A stretch of DNA of 64,000 nt from JABCPE02 sp963516475 (lineage in GTDB: Bacteria; Bacteroidota; Bacteroidia; Flavobacteriales; Weeksellaceae). This document shows positions 32,599 to 42,175 of this stretch, piece by piece. The notes beneath the pieces are model-generated. The model saw nothing but the letters and a program-made list of their open reading frames with translations, was not told the origin of the DNA and made no database searches. The stretch spans positions 1 to 64,000 of the forward strand of contig CAUQBR010000009.1 of NCBI GenBank assembly GCA_963516475.1, read 5' to 3'. Both the position numbers and the translations under genes were made by a program. The number at the start of each line of letters is the position of its first letter. Position 1 is the first letter of the stretch.

Positions 32599-34278
32599 AT
32601 GAAGAAATCCATAACTCTACTTTTTGTCCATTTACTTTTGATTTATCAGCCTTTATTTTCCCAATCCAAAATGAATATCTATGAAATTGGGAAGGGAGAA
32701 ATACTTTCAAAACCATATGTAAATATCACATACCTTTATGATGATTTATTGTCTGCTGTCCCATTTACAGATGGTGTAGAAAATTATGATTGGAGTAACC
32801 TTACGGGGGTTATTGACTTCAATGAAAATGTAATAGTACCTTTCAAATATCGTAATATCAGGCTATTGAAAGACTACTATATATCTGATGAACAGTCTAC
32901 TCGTAAAATAGTTGCCGTTAGTACAGGAACTTTACCTACTCTATATCAGCTGACAAAGACTAAATTTAAACAGCTAGCACCTTTTGAAGGTGTCAACTTT
33001 TATAACATACCTATCAATGATGACATTGTATTTACAGCTGAAAACTTTCTTTTTACAAATCATATCTTCAACCTGAACACCAAAGAACACATTGCGGTAA
33101 AGTTTGAATTAGATTTTGCCCTAAACAAAAATTTATTAACATTCTATTCAAAGCGTAAAAAGGGAATTATGAACCTTAAAGGACAAGTGGTAGTGCCTGC
33201 CGACTACTATGGAATATATCGTTTAAGTGATTCTTTTATCGAGATAAAAAAAGGTGAAAGGGGGGATAGTATTGGTGTACTTGATAAGAATGCTAATGTT
33301 GTGATACCACCAATATTCAGTACGGTAACAAAAGGATACAACAGATTCTTCGTGAGAGCCTTTAATCATAAAACTCCATTAAAACTATCAGATGAAGTAA
33401 TAAAGCGGGTAAGTAACTGGTCACTTAAATGGAATAACTCAAAAGAGAAAATGTACTCTCTTAACAAAAAACAAATACAACAGCTTGGTTTGGTAGGGGC
33501 TTTTGATTTTAAGGGAAATCTTGTAATTCCTTTTGACTATGATTATTTAGAAAAAGGTATTGGATCAGAAATCATAGCAAGTAAAAATGAACAGATAGGC
33601 ATCATTACCGAAAACGGTAAAGAAGTAATGGGTTTTAAATACAAAAAAATTTCAGCAGCGTTCAATAACTTATATATTGCCAATCTGAACGGCAAATACG
33701 GATTGTTTAGCAGCAAAGGAAAGCAGCTTCTTAGTTGTATTTATGATGATATTTTTGCTATTAGTTCGAACAAAGCATTAGTCTTAAAACAAGGAAAATG
33801 GTTCTTGTTTGACAGCAAAACATCTAAAATGACAAATACAAAATTTACAGGGGCAGACAAATTAGGTTATATAAATAGGGTGTCTATTCCTTTCCCTTTC
33901 TTCAGAGATAAGAAACCTTATGCAGATACCTACTTTTTGCTTATAAGAAATGGGAAGTATGGAGTGATTGATCATCAGCTGAATGTTCTTATTCCTCCAA
34001 CACATGATGAAGAACCAATATTTTATGTTGATAAACACTTTACTTTTGGTAATATTTACTCGGATGAAGAGACTTTTTTATATACTAGAAAAGGGGTTCC
34101 TATGAAAGGGATGAAAGCCATTTTTTATACACATGATTCTTCAAGATTACCTAATACCATTATATGTAAAAAAGGAGAGAAATATGGCGTCATTGATATG
34201 GATGGGAAAGAGCTTATCCCTTTCGTATATTCATTTATCCAGAACATAGATGAGAAGAGGTTTATTGTAACTTATTAA
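32599..34278 (+). CDS. Exported WG-repeat protein
   Basis: 559 residues with a signal peptide ending PLFSQ (about 22). The rest is a series of roughly 35-45-residue units of the form (K)YGVID..G.ELIPF.Y, characteristic of WG repeats. Clear copies are LTGVIDFNENVIVPFKYRNI, KGIMNLKGQVVVPADYYGIY, IGVLDKNANVVIPPIFSTV, LVGAFDFKGNLVIPFDYDYL, IGIITENGKEVMGFKYKKI, KYGLFSSKGKQLLSCIYDDI, KYGVIDHQLNVLIPPTHDE and KYGVIDMDGKELIPFVYSFI. The repeat Trp is mostly replaced by Tyr or Ile. Function unknown; possibly a periplasmic or surface binding scaffold. Monocistronic with a terminator. Confidence 0.8.
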   Translation: MKKSITLLFVHLLLIYQPLFSQSKMNIYEIGKGEILSKPYVNITYLYDDLLSAVPFTDGVENYDWSNLTGVIDFNENVIVPFKYRNIRLLKDYYISDEQSTRKIVAVSTGTLPTLYQLTKTKFKQLAPFEGVNFYNIPINDDIVFTAENFLFTNHIFNLNTKEHIAVKFELDFALNKNLLTFYSKRKKGIMNLKGQVVVPADYYGIYRLSDSFIEIKKGERGDSIGVLDKNANVVIPPIFSTVTKGYNRFFVRAFNHKTPLKLSDEVIKRVSNWSLKWNNSKEKMYSLNKKQIQQLGLVGAFDFKGNLVIPFDYDYLEKGIGSEIIASKNEQIGIITENGKEVMGFKYKKISAAFNNLYIANLNGKYGLFSSKGKQLLSCIYDDIFAISSNKALVLKQGKWFLFDSKTSKMTNTKFTGADKLGYINRVSIPFPFFRDKKPYADTYFLLIRNGKYGVIDHQLNVLIPPTHDEEPIFYVDKHFTFGNIYSDEETFLYTRKGVPMKGMKAIFYTHDSSRLPNTIICKKGEKYGVIDMDGKELIPFVYSFIQNIDEKRFIVTY

Positions 34279-34291
34279 ATTAATTTACATA

Positions 34292-34332
34292 AAAATAGAG
34301 GGAACTATGATAAAACAGTTCCCTCTATTTCG
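34292..34332 (+). terminator. Terminator after the WG-repeat gene
   Basis: AAATAGAGGGAACT pairs with AGTTCCCTCTATTT around a ten-base loop. Confidence 0.8.
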
Positions 34333-34427
34333 TTATATTCTTGGATTTCTTAATTCAAGATATCATTTTTCAATTTCTACTTAAATAATCAAATTATAGA
34401 ACAAAATATATTTATGATTTTATTCCG

Positions 34428-34931
34428 TTACTCATCATAAGAATTTGGGTAATCTGTTTTCAGTTCATCTATTGATGCCAATACTTTTTTAGAGAGAGAT
34501 TCTTGATAGTTTTCTAATTTGTCAGCAATTTCAGGATTTGATACCGCTAAAATTTTAGCTGCCAAAATTCCTGCATTCATGGCTCCGTTTAGCGCCACCG
34601 TAGCAACAGGAATTCCAGAAGGCATCTGCAAAATGGACAAAACACTATCCCAGCCATCTATGGAATTACTTGACAAAATAGGCACGCCTATCACTGGCAA
34701 GGTGGTACAGCTCGCCACCATCCCAGGCAAATGGGCAGCTCCTCCTGCTCCTGCTATGATTACACTGATTCCTCTTTTTTTAGCTGTTTTCGCATAGTCC
34801 AGCATTCGTTCTGGTGTTCTGTGTGCAGAAACTATGGTAACCTCGTAGGGAACTCCCAATGATTGTAAAAAATCTACTGCCTGATGCATAATCGGGAAAT
34901 CACTTTTGCTTCCCATAATAATTCCTACCAT
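34428..34931 (-). CDS. purE: N5-carboxyaminoimidazole ribonucleotide mutase
   Basis: Converts N5-CAIR to CAIR in purine synthesis, acting after PurK. 167 residues. Key motifs are IIMGSKSDFPIM (the GSxSD site), VSAHRTPERM and GGAAHLPGM, with the PVIGVP core. Its partner purK lies 1 kb away on the same strand, with the DMT exporter gene between them on the opposite strand. Confidence 0.96.
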   Translation of the reverse strand: MVGIIMGSKSDFPIMHQAVDFLQSLGVPYEVTIVSAHRTPERMLDYAKTAKKRGISVIIAGAGGAAHLPGMVASCTTLPVIGVPILSSNSIDGWDSVLSILQMPSGIPVATVALNGAMNAGILAAKILAVSNPEIADKLENYQESLSKKVLASIDELKTDYPNSYDE

Positions 34932-35037
34932 ATTTTGATTGATTTTAAAATAAATTTAATTAACTTTACAAACGAAAAATTTAAACATTCCAAAGATAAA
35001 AAATTAACCTTTAAAACGAAAAACTAATTTTCCTGAG

Positions 35038-35940
35038 ATGAAAAACATGAAACTCACATTCGCTATTTTGGCTATTGCTATCATCTGGGGGACTTCGTTT
35101 TTAGGTATTAGACTTGCTGTGGAGACTATTCCTCCGCTGTATGTAGCGGGTATTCGGCATGTGCTGTCGGCTATTATTTTGGGTGTTTATTTATCCTTTG
35201 CAGGAAAACTAAAATGGATAGGCTGGGAAAATCTAAAAGTCCAGTTGATACTTTCCACTTGTATTCTTATCATAACCAATGGACTTACCACGATTGCCGA
35301 AGAGCATGTTTCCAGCAGTTTGGCATCTCTGATTAGTTCTTGTTCGCCTATTTTGATATTTATCGGCAGCGTTTTGTTTAGAATGCAGCAGTTTACATTA
35401 AAATCTGTTCTAGGGATTTTACTAGGATTTTCTGGAATTATCTTGATTTTCTGGGATGGACTGGCTGATTTGGCCAACCCTGATTACCGCAAAGGAATGA
35501 TTTACCTATTCCTTGCTATTGCTGGAAATGCTACGGGAGCCCTTTACATCAAAAAAACAAACTATAAAAGCTCTAATATTTTATTAAGCCTTTTTTATCA
35601 ATTTATTTTTGCGGGAGTAGTGCAGATTATCAGTGCTTTAGTTCTGGGTGAAGAATTTGCACCAGAAACATGGAGTCTGAAAAGCCTCATTGCGATGTTC
35701 TCACTTACGATTTTCGCTTCCATTATCGCTTATTTAGCGTATATCTATGCACTGAGCCAAATTTCCGCTGTCAAAGTTTCCATGATTTCTTATGTAAACA
35801 CCATCATTGCAATCTTTTTAGGATGGCTGATAGCTGATGAGCCTGTAGATTCTAATTTCGTTATCGCAGCGTTTTTGATTATTTTAGGAATATTTATAAC
35901 GAATTATCATCCAGATATGTTTAAAACTAAAAAGCATTAG
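35038..35940 (+). CDS. EamA/DMT-superfamily exporter
   Basis: 300 residues, ten predicted helices in two repeats. The first EamA repeat begins LTFAILAIAIIWGTSFLGIRLAVETIPPLYVAGIRH (helix 1 with WGTSF), the second around residue 155. Family members export amino acids or metabolites; the substrate is unknown. Divergent from purE and convergent with purK at a shared hairpin. Confidence 0.88.
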   Translation: MKNMKLTFAILAIAIIWGTSFLGIRLAVETIPPLYVAGIRHVLSAIILGVYLSFAGKLKWIGWENLKVQLILSTCILIITNGLTTIAEEHVSSSLASLISSCSPILIFIGSVLFRMQQFTLKSVLGILLGFSGIILIFWDGLADLANPDYRKGMIYLFLAIAGNATGALYIKKTNYKSSNILLSLFYQFIFAGVVQIISALVLGEEFAPETWSLKSLIAMFSLTIFASIIAYLAYIYALSQISAVKVSMISYVNTIIAIFLGWLIADEPVDSNFVIAAFLIILGIFITNYHPDMFKTKKH

Positions 35941-35959
35941 AAAATTCTAATGCTTTTTT
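35929..35959. terminator. Bidirectional terminator between the EamA gene and purK
   Basis: AAAAAGCATTAG pairs with CTAATGCTTTTT, with A and T runs on both sides. It overlaps both gene ends. Confidence 0.8.
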
Positions 35960-37062
35960 GATATCACTCTAATCATTGATTTTATCGTGGTGAGTTTTTC
36001 TAACAGCTCTTCCCTACTATCCGCCAAGATGTTAATATGTCCCATTTTACGCCCTGGTTTGGTCTCGGTTTTTCCATATAGATGAACATAGGTTTTGGGC
36101 AGTTTTAAAACATCTTCTAAGCCTTCATAATAGGCTTTCCCTTGGTAGCCTTCCTCTCCTACGAGGTTAAACATTCCGCTGTATTTATCGGCATCTGTAT
36201 CTGCTAGTGGAAGATTTTTTACCACGCGGTACATCTGCTCGAATTGGGAATTACTGTTTCCTTCCTGCGTGAGATGTCCGCTGTTGTGCAGTCTTGGCGC
36301 TGTTTCATTGACCCAGACTTTTCCATTTTTATCCAAAAATAATTCTATTGCAAAAAGCCCAGATAAAGCCATCGCTTGGATGAATTTTCTGACAATTTCA
36401 TCAATTTGAGTTTGGATTTCATCAGAAATTTCACTTGGACAAATATTAAAATCCAATAGGTTTAATCTCGGATTGGCAACCATCTCCGTGACAGGAAAAA
36501 CTTTGACTTCTCCCCTATCATTTTTAGCCACAATCACAGAAAGTTCTTTTTCTATATCCACCAAAGCTTCCAAAACAGATGGCGCATTCCAGAGGTTTTC
36601 CAGCTCCTTTTCGCTGCGAATTACCTGAACGCCTTTTCCATCATAGCCGCCAGTATTTAGTTTTTGAACAAAAGGCAAAGGAAAATTTACTTCCGATTTA
36701 TTTTGAATAACCTGAAAATCAGGACTTGGGATTTCGTTTTTTTGATAAAATTCTTTCTGCAGTATTTTCTGCTGAATGATTTTGACAGCATTGGGACTTG
36801 GGATGATTTTTATTCCTTGTTTCTGTAAATCTTCCAGCGCTTGGACATTCACATGCTCTATCTCTATTGTAAGAACATCTTTATCCTTCCCAAAATCTAT
36901 AACAGTCTGATAATCATTAAAGTCACCTTTTGTAAAGTATGATATCCCTGCGCATGGGCAGTCAGAACTTGGGTCTAGTGTATAGAATTCATCATCGTAC
37001 TTCAAAGCCTCTTGTATAAGCATCCTGCCGAGCTGTCCGCCTCCTAATATTCCTATTTTCAT
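35947..37062 (-). CDS. purK: N5-carboxyaminoimidazole ribonucleotide synthase
   Basis: ATP-grasp enzyme that carboxylates AIR to N5-CAIR with ATP and bicarbonate. 371 residues. The start MKIGILGGGQLGRMLIQEAL is the PurK dinucleotide-like loop. YDGKGVQVI and FAIELFLDKNGKVWVNETAPRLHNSGH are typical ATP-grasp and metal-binding segments, followed by the small PurK C-terminal domain. A membrane-protein gene lies 12 bases upstream on the same strand. Confidence 0.95.
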   Translation of the reverse strand: MKIGILGGGQLGRMLIQEALKYDDEFYTLDPSSDCPCAGISYFTKGDFNDYQTVIDFGKDKDVLTIEIEHVNVQALEDLQKQGIKIIPSPNAVKIIQQKILQKEFYQKNEIPSPDFQVIQNKSEVNFPLPFVQKLNTGGYDGKGVQVIRSEKELENLWNAPSVLEALVDIEKELSVIVAKNDRGEVKVFPVTEMVANPRLNLLDFNICPSEISDEIQTQIDEIVRKFIQAMALSGLFAIELFLDKNGKVWVNETAPRLHNSGHLTQEGNSNSQFEQMYRVVKNLPLADTDADKYSGMFNLVGEEGYQGKAYYEGLEDVLKLPKTYVHLYGKTETKPGRKMGHINILADSREELLEKLTTIKSMIRVISKKH

Positions 37063-37073
37063 GGGTTAAATGA

Positions 37074-37994
37074 TTAGTTTTGTTTATAATTTTTATTTAA
37101 AAATTCTTTTTTCAGAAGTTCTCTATAAATTTTCCTGAATTTCTTTTGCAATTTTTTGTTGTTTGTATTTTGTTCCTCTAATACGACTGATTTCAGGATT
37201 ATTTTTACTTTTGATTTACTTAATTCTTCCAGCTCAAATCTTATATCTTTCAGTGTTTCATCTCCTATTTTTAAGCTGTCTATGATGTAATAATCACAAA
37301 ATTGTATTTTTCTTTCCAGCTCCTTTTTTAGGATTTCTTTATCTACTTCCAGCGTTTTTAGGTCAGTTCCGTTCATGATCAAACTTTCACTGCTTATGTT
37401 ATTTCTTCTAATAATCATCAGCGTATCTTTTTTGAACAAAATATTCCTATTTTTCAGCTCATCCAGAGCCTCTGCTTTGCTTTTTTGCATTTTAAAAGAA
37501 TAATCGTTGAACAACACTATCCCATCTGAACCATATCTATAGTATGGCGGCGGAGAAGTAGCCATCATCACAAAAACAGAGGGAACAAGCACCAGTGCAG
37601 GACTTATTTTTCTTATTTTTAAAGGTTGAAGCAGAGCATCATACTTCATCAAAAGAAAAGGAATTACCAAAAATACAAAAGCTATGAAATCCGTATAATC
37701 CACCACACGAGCCACAGCAATGGGCGAAATCTGATTGTAAAAATCAATAAATCCATCTGAAAATGGAGACTTCCAAAATATGAACAAAACAAAACTAACG
37801 AAAACGGAAAAAGTTCTTAATTTTGGGAAAATATACGCCAAAAACAATGGAAAAATAATCATTCCCAAAAAATCTGAAAATTTACCTGTGAACCAATTAT
37901 GAAAATGTAACTTCAAAAAATGGTCATTGATAAACAACAAAATTATGCTCACTACAAAAACATAATTCAGCAGTAAAAACTTATTCCTTTTCAT
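37074..37994 (-). CDS. Membrane protein of unknown function
   Basis: 306 residues. About five helices in the first half (8-25, 40-60, 62-75, 96-114 and 128-146) with a conserved-looking LHFHNWFTGKFSDFLGMIIFPLFLAYIFP loop, then a charged soluble tail of about 150 residues, rich in Lys, Glu and Ile and probably helical. No family recognised. It lies between mvaD and purK on the same strand with short gaps (11 bases each side), so it may be cotranscribed with them. Confidence 0.7.
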   Translation of the reverse strand: MKRNKFLLLNYVFVVSIILLFINDHFLKLHFHNWFTGKFSDFLGMIIFPLFLAYIFPKLRTFSVFVSFVLFIFWKSPFSDGFIDFYNQISPIAVARVVDYTDFIAFVFLVIPFLLMKYDALLQPLKIRKISPALVLVPSVFVMMATSPPPYYRYGSDGIVLFNDYSFKMQKSKAEALDELKNRNILFKKDTLMIIRRNNISSESLIMNGTDLKTLEVDKEILKKELERKIQFCDYYIIDSLKIGDETLKDIRFELEELSKSKVKIILKSVVLEEQNTNNKKLQKKFRKIYRELLKKEFLNKNYKQN

Positions 37995-38005
37995 ATTATT
38001 TTGGA

Positions 38006-39052
38006 TTAAAACTTCATGAAATCCCTTACAATTCCGCCATTCTGCGTGTATTGTAAGAGTTCTGTCTCTATGAAATTAGAAATTTCAGCTTTCTTTTCGC
38101 TTGGAAAAAGTAGATGTACATTCGCACCTGCATCCAAAGTGAAAAAAAGAGGCAGATTAGTCTCCTTTCTAAATTCCCAAACTTTATTGATAACCTGCAA
38201 AGTCCCTGTCTGCATCAGAATAAAAGCAGGGTCGCTCATCATCATCATCGCATGAAGTGTAAGAGCCTCATGCTCCACCAATTTCATAAAAGCTTGTAAA
38301 TCACCTGATTTCAATATCTCTTTCATTGGAACAAAGTTTTCTCTCGCTTCCTGAAAACGGCGTTCTGCATAGGGATTGGTGTTCATCAGCCCATGTCCCA
38401 CGGTGGAACTTACAGACTTTTGCCCTTCATGAATCAGCAGAACATAATCATTAAAATCCCTAAATATCGGATGAATTTTCTCGTCAGGATATTTCACAGC
38501 ATACAGGTCAGAACTTCCCTCCACTTCATTCACCTCGCCCCAGACTACCAGCCCGTCATAAACGCTTCGGCAGGCACTTCCGCTCCCCAGACGAGCCAAA
38601 AATGAGGCTTTTTTGACATCAAAAAAATCTTTCCCAGAAAACGCTTTATCCATCTCCATAAGACATTTAGCTATAGCTCCAAAGCCCGATGCAGAACTGG
38701 CAATTCCAGAGCTATGCGGGAAAGTATTTTCGGTCTCAATGACAAAACTTCCCTGCAAAATCCAAGGAAGATATTTCTCTATGTTTCGGAAATATTTTTC
38801 TATTTTCTCTGAAAATTTGGTTTCCTCTTTCCCTGCTAAAAAAGTTTTGACTGAAAATTTTTCACCTGATCTAAAAATCATTTTAGTCTCTGTTTTACAA
38901 TTACTAAGCGTAAAACTGATGCTGGGATTTGCTGGAATCTGCCCTTCATATTTTCCCCAATATTTGATAAGGGCAATATTACTGGGACAACTCGAAAAAA
39001 CCTCTATATCTTTCGTTAAAAATTCTTTATTTCCTAAAAACTGCTGTGGCAT
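38006..39052 (-). CDS. mvaD: Diphosphomevalonate decarboxylase
   Basis: Last step of the mevalonate route to isopentenyl diphosphate: ATP-dependent decarboxylation. 348 residues from ATG 39052 (MPQQFLGNKEFL). A longer frame to 39109 overlaps the promoter and is rejected. GHMP-kinase fold with SCPSNIALIKYWGKYEGQIPANPSISFTL near the start, the phosphate-binding PHSSGIASSASGFGAIA, the catalytic-type GSGSACRSVYDG and a late FTLDAGANVHLLFP. Presence of mvaD indicates the mevalonate rather than the MEP pathway. Confidence 0.94.
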   Translation of the reverse strand: MPQQFLGNKEFLTKDIEVFSSCPSNIALIKYWGKYEGQIPANPSISFTLSNCKTETKMIFRSGEKFSVKTFLAGKEETKFSEKIEKYFRNIEKYLPWILQGSFVIETENTFPHSSGIASSASGFGAIAKCLMEMDKAFSGKDFFDVKKASFLARLGSGSACRSVYDGLVVWGEVNEVEGSSDLYAVKYPDEKIHPIFRDFNDYVLLIHEGQKSVSSTVGHGLMNTNPYAERRFQEARENFVPMKEILKSGDLQAFMKLVEHEALTLHAMMMMSDPAFILMQTGTLQVINKVWEFRKETNLPLFFTLDAGANVHLLFPSEKKAEISNFIETELLQYTQNGGIVRDFMKF

Positions 39053-39071
39053 TATGATATATTTTACCTCA

Positions 39072-39079
39072 CAAAGGTA
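39072..39079 (-). promoter_or_regulatory. -7 promoter box for mvaD
   Basis: Minus strand TACCTTTG, 19 bases before ATG 39052. It supports the shorter mvaD start. Confidence 0.55.
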
Positions 39080-39092
39080 GTAATTTAGATGA

Positions 39093-39131
39093 AAAAATCC
39101 CCTTTCCATTGAGCAGGAAAAGAGATTTTTA
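39093..39131 (-). terminator. Terminator after the aminopeptidase gene
   Basis: AAAATC..CTTTCC pairs with GGAAA..GATTTT (two interior mismatches) around ATTGAGCA. It lies just past the stop at 39134 on the minus strand. Confidence 0.6.
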
Positions 39132-39133
39132 TT

Positions 39134-40906
39134 TTATATTGGTTTTACTAATTCTAAGAACCATTCTTTGACCTCACCTGACAAGTGCGGAGCCAATTTC
39201 TCCTCGCAGGTCTTGTGGTAGGCGTTCAGCCATTCTTTTTCTGGTTCGGTAAGCAGTTCCGCATCTATCACATCTTTGAAAAACGGACAAAGTGTAAGGG
39301 TTTCAAAACCATAGAAAGTACCGTATTCTGTGGTTCTTAGTTTCTTCACTGCTACTAAATTCTCATGACGGATGCCATATTGATTTTCAACATAAAACCC
39401 TGGCTCGTTGGAACATACCATCCCTGCTAAAAGCTCCTGTGGATTCATATCTTTTCGTATATTCTGAGGGCCTTCATGCACATTCATGAAACTTCCCACA
39501 CCGTGCCCTGTTCCGTGTGCATAGTCTTTGCCTTCTTTCCAAAGCGGAAGACGAGCGATAGCATCCAGCTGAACACCTCTTGTACCTTTTGGGAACTGAG
39601 CCAAAGAAAGGTTAATCATCCCTTTCAGAACCAAAGTGCAGTCTTTTACAAACTCCGCCGATACTTTACCCAAAGCCAATGTTCTGGTAATGTCGGTAGT
39701 TCCCTCTAAATACTGTCCGCCAGAATCTACAAGAACGCTTCCCTCGTTGGTAACTTCCTTACTTCCTTCGCTTTTCGCGGAATAATGCACGATTGCGCCA
39801 TTTCCTTTATAACCGATGATGCTGCCGAAACTTTCGCCCACGAAATTTTCGCCCTCAGCACGGAAATCTCTCAGTTTTTTCCCAATGGAATATTCTGTCA
39901 TAGGCTCTTTTCCTACATTGTTTTTCAGCCAATGGAGGAATCTCACCATCGCTACACCATCACGAACCATCACCGTACGGAAACCTTCCAATTCGGTTTC
40001 GTTTTTAATGGCTTTCATCAGATTGCCAGGAACGGCAAACAGAATGAAAGTATTTTTATCCTTTAAAGCATTAAAAACCGCTTGGTTACAGTTTGGTGAA
40101 ATTAAAACTTTTTCATTTTTTAATTGACCTAAATAAGAGAAAAATTCATCGTAAGGAACTATGCTTACTTCGGCCTCTTGCATTTGTTTTTTGGCTTCAT
40201 CATTGAGTTTTTCTACATCTACAAAGAGCGTAGCCTCCCCATCCTCTGTTACGAGGATATAACCAAGAAATACAGGGTTACAGTCCACATCGCTTCCTCG
40301 TAAATTTAGTGTCCAAGCCACATCATCAAGACTTGAAATAACATGCAATGAAGCACCATTTTCCTGCATTTTCGCACGGATGGCGTTTAGTTTTTCTACG
40401 ACAGACTGACCTGCCCATTTCAGAGGATGAACAAAGATTTCATGTTTAGAAGGTTCGCCTCTATTTGTCCAAATATCCTTTAATAAAGCTTCATTGACAA
40501 GTTGTATTTTTCTTGCAGACAATTTTTGCTCAAGACTTTCCCAGTTTAGATGAGATGTTGCCAGAGCATTTACGGCTACTTTTCCATTTTCAGGCGTTTG
40601 AGAGATTATCCAGTCTATGTAGTTCGGAGTGCCCTCCATACCGTCTTTCATCAGTTCTATTCCTGTGTTTTCCAGCTCCTTTGCTGCCTGAACGAAATAT
40701 CTTCCATCTGTCCAGAGAGCCGCTTTTTCATTAGTTACCACCAAAAAACCAGCAGAACCTGTAAAGCCTGAAAGCCAAGTGCGTTCCTGCCATTCTTCAG
40801 GTAGATATTCACTCATATGTGGGTCTGCAGAGTAGACAATAAATGCATTGATACCTTTCTCCTGCATCTTCTGACGAAGTTTTGAAATTTTCTCTATTGT
40901 AGTCAT
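39134..40906 (-). CDS. M24-family aminopeptidase P (Xaa-Pro aminopeptidase)
   Basis: Removes the N-terminal residue next to proline using a two-metal centre. 590 residues, the long form with two creatinase-like N-terminal domains. The metal ligands are visible in the catalytic domain: VDSGGQYLEGTTDITRTLALG (two Asp), GTGHGVGSFMNVHEGPQ (His), SNEPGFYVENQYGIRHENLV (Glu). The C-terminal CPFFKDVIDAELLTEPEKEWLNAYH extension is found in this long form. Cytoplasmic, no signal peptide. Confidence 0.93.
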   Translation of the reverse strand: MTTIEKISKLRQKMQEKGINAFIVYSADPHMSEYLPEEWQERTWLSGFTGSAGFLVVTNEKAALWTDGRYFVQAAKELENTGIELMKDGMEGTPNYIDWIISQTPENGKVAVNALATSHLNWESLEQKLSARKIQLVNEALLKDIWTNRGEPSKHEIFVHPLKWAGQSVVEKLNAIRAKMQENGASLHVISSLDDVAWTLNLRGSDVDCNPVFLGYILVTEDGEATLFVDVEKLNDEAKKQMQEAEVSIVPYDEFFSYLGQLKNEKVLISPNCNQAVFNALKDKNTFILFAVPGNLMKAIKNETELEGFRTVMVRDGVAMVRFLHWLKNNVGKEPMTEYSIGKKLRDFRAEGENFVGESFGSIIGYKGNGAIVHYSAKSEGSKEVTNEGSVLVDSGGQYLEGTTDITRTLALGKVSAEFVKDCTLVLKGMINLSLAQFPKGTRGVQLDAIARLPLWKEGKDYAHGTGHGVGSFMNVHEGPQNIRKDMNPQELLAGMVCSNEPGFYVENQYGIRHENLVAVKKLRTTEYGTFYGFETLTLCPFFKDVIDAELLTEPEKEWLNAYHKTCEEKLAPHLSGEVKEWFLELVKPI

Positions 40907-40956
40907 TTTATTTTTTTATTAAGAAAGCCAATTTACAAAATATTTATATTAAAAAA

Positions 40957-40994
40957 TAAAAAAATTACTCAGAAAGTTTTTCCAAGTAATTTTT
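40957..40994 (-). terminator. Terminator after the pyrophosphatase gene
   Basis: AAAATTACT pairs with AGTAATTTT around a long loop; T's follow on the minus strand. Confidence 0.65.
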
Positions 40995-41001
40995 CATTAT
41001 T

Positions 41002-41613
41002 TTATCCTTTATATTTCTCTTGATAATCTTCTTGAGATGCTTTGATAACTTCTTTTGCGTGTTTAGCATCATAGACTTCATCTATTCTACATGCTACAGG
41101 CTCACCAGGAAGATTTTTATAAGTCAAGAAATAGTGCATTAGTCTATCTACTTCAGCCTTAGGAAGTTCTGAAATGTCTTTGATATGACCATAAGACTGA
41201 TCGCCTACTAATACAGCTACGATTTTATCATCAGCCTCGCCTTTGTCTATCATTTTAAACCCACCGATTGGCACTGCTTCCAGCAAAATACCACCAACAG
41301 GAACATTGTGACTGCTCAATACGCAAATATCTAGTGGATCATGGTCTCCTTCCGTGATGTCTGAAGCACCTCTTTTCACTGCAAGTTCCTTTACTCTCTC
41401 ATCGCAGTAAGTTCTTGGAACAAAGCCATATAAAGCAGGAATTATATTAGAAAACTTCTGCGGTCTGTCTACTTTTAGATGTCCGCTTTCTTTATCGATT
41501 TCATATTTAATAGTATCTGATGGAACTATTTCCACAAAAACATTAACTACATCTGGTGCTTTTTCCCCAGCTGAAATTCCATGCCAAGGATGTGCTTTAA
41601 AAGTTGGAATCAT
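41002..41613 (-). CDS. ppa: Inorganic pyrophosphatase (family I)
   Basis: Hydrolyses pyrophosphate from biosynthetic reactions. 203 residues, soluble Mg-dependent type. The signature DHDPLDI occurs in EGDHDPLDICVLS, preceded by YGFVPRTYCDERV and followed by GGFKMIDKGEADDKIVAVLVGD (active-site Asp/Lys). The next gene upstream on the same strand ends 16 bases away, so the two may be cotranscribed. Confidence 0.95.
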   Translation of the reverse strand: MIPTFKAHPWHGISAGEKAPDVVNVFVEIVPSDTIKYEIDKESGHLKVDRPQKFSNIIPALYGFVPRTYCDERVKELAVKRGASDITEGDHDPLDICVLSSHNVPVGGILLEAVPIGGFKMIDKGEADDKIVAVLVGDQSYGHIKDISELPKAEVDRLMHYFLTYKNLPGEPVACRIDEVYDAKHAKEVIKASQEDYQEKYKG

Positions 41614-41629
41614 TATACTATATTTATTT

Positions 41630-42139
41630 TTAAATTATTCTACTTATTTCATTTCTAAGGTTTTGGATAGTATCTGAGATGTAATCCTCGCCATCCACAT
41701 ACCCCATCAAAAACAGAGTTTTAAACTCCTGTAAAGAAACATTCGGGCTGTTTTCCAAAGTCTTGTGGAGAAGCTGGAGAACATTATTTTTAGAATTTAA
41801 AATATTATTCCAAGAATCTTGGCTAATATAAAGCTGTTGTGAAGCGTTATACTCAAATTCTTCCATAATATTTTTTTCCACCAAAAACACAAATTCCACA
41901 GCAGCCAATTCCTTGTCAAACTTCTGAACCAAGTTAGAAGGCTTCATTCTCTCCAAAAACAAAGTCATTCTTTCATACGCCTGCAATCTTATCTGTGCAT
42001 TGGATTTCCCTGAAATAATGCTCAATTCTTTGTTTTTCAACTTAATGAACTGAAACACAAACTGTCTCAGCAATATCACAAAAGGAACTGCCACAATTAA
42101 AGCAAAACCGTAAGGCAGTAGGTTATCTAAATTGCTCAT
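41630..42139 (-). CDS. Single-helix membrane protein, unknown function
   Basis: 169 residues from ATG 42139; an upstream ATG at 42163 is inside the -7 box and is rejected. The N-terminal helix LLPYGFALIVAVPFVILLRQFVF anchors a soluble helical domain (NAQIRLQAYERMTLFLERMKPSNL ... YISQDSWNNILNSKNNVLQLLHKTLEN). No named family is recalled with certainty, though the pattern is common in Flavobacteriia beside ppa. Function unknown. Confidence 0.7.
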   Translation of the reverse strand: MSNLDNLLPYGFALIVAVPFVILLRQFVFQFIKLKNKELSIISGKSNAQIRLQAYERMTLFLERMKPSNLVQKFDKELAAVEFVFLVEKNIMEEFEYNASQQLYISQDSWNNILNSKNNVLQLLHKTLENSPNVSLQEFKTLFLMGYVDGEDYISDTIQNLRNEISRII

Positions 42140-42160
42140 TTTTTTAAAATCAAAAGTGTG

Positions 42161-42168
42161 CAAATGTA
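42161..42168 (-). promoter_or_regulatory. -7 promoter box for the ppa-linked gene
   Basis: Minus strand TACATTTG, 21 bases before ATG 42139. Confidence 0.55.
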
Positions 42169-42175
42169 AGAAATT

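Noticed and set aside
32599..34278. WG-repeat region as a tandem DNA repeat
   Set aside because: The similarity is only at protein level; the DNA units differ in length and sequence.
38613..39080. Plus-strand open frame opposite mvaD
   Set aside because: Antisense to mvaD, including its GHMP motifs and promoter; no independent support.
39053..39109. Longer mvaD starting at 39109
   Set aside because: The extra codons cover the -7 box and are not conserved-looking; ATG 39052 gives the normal length.
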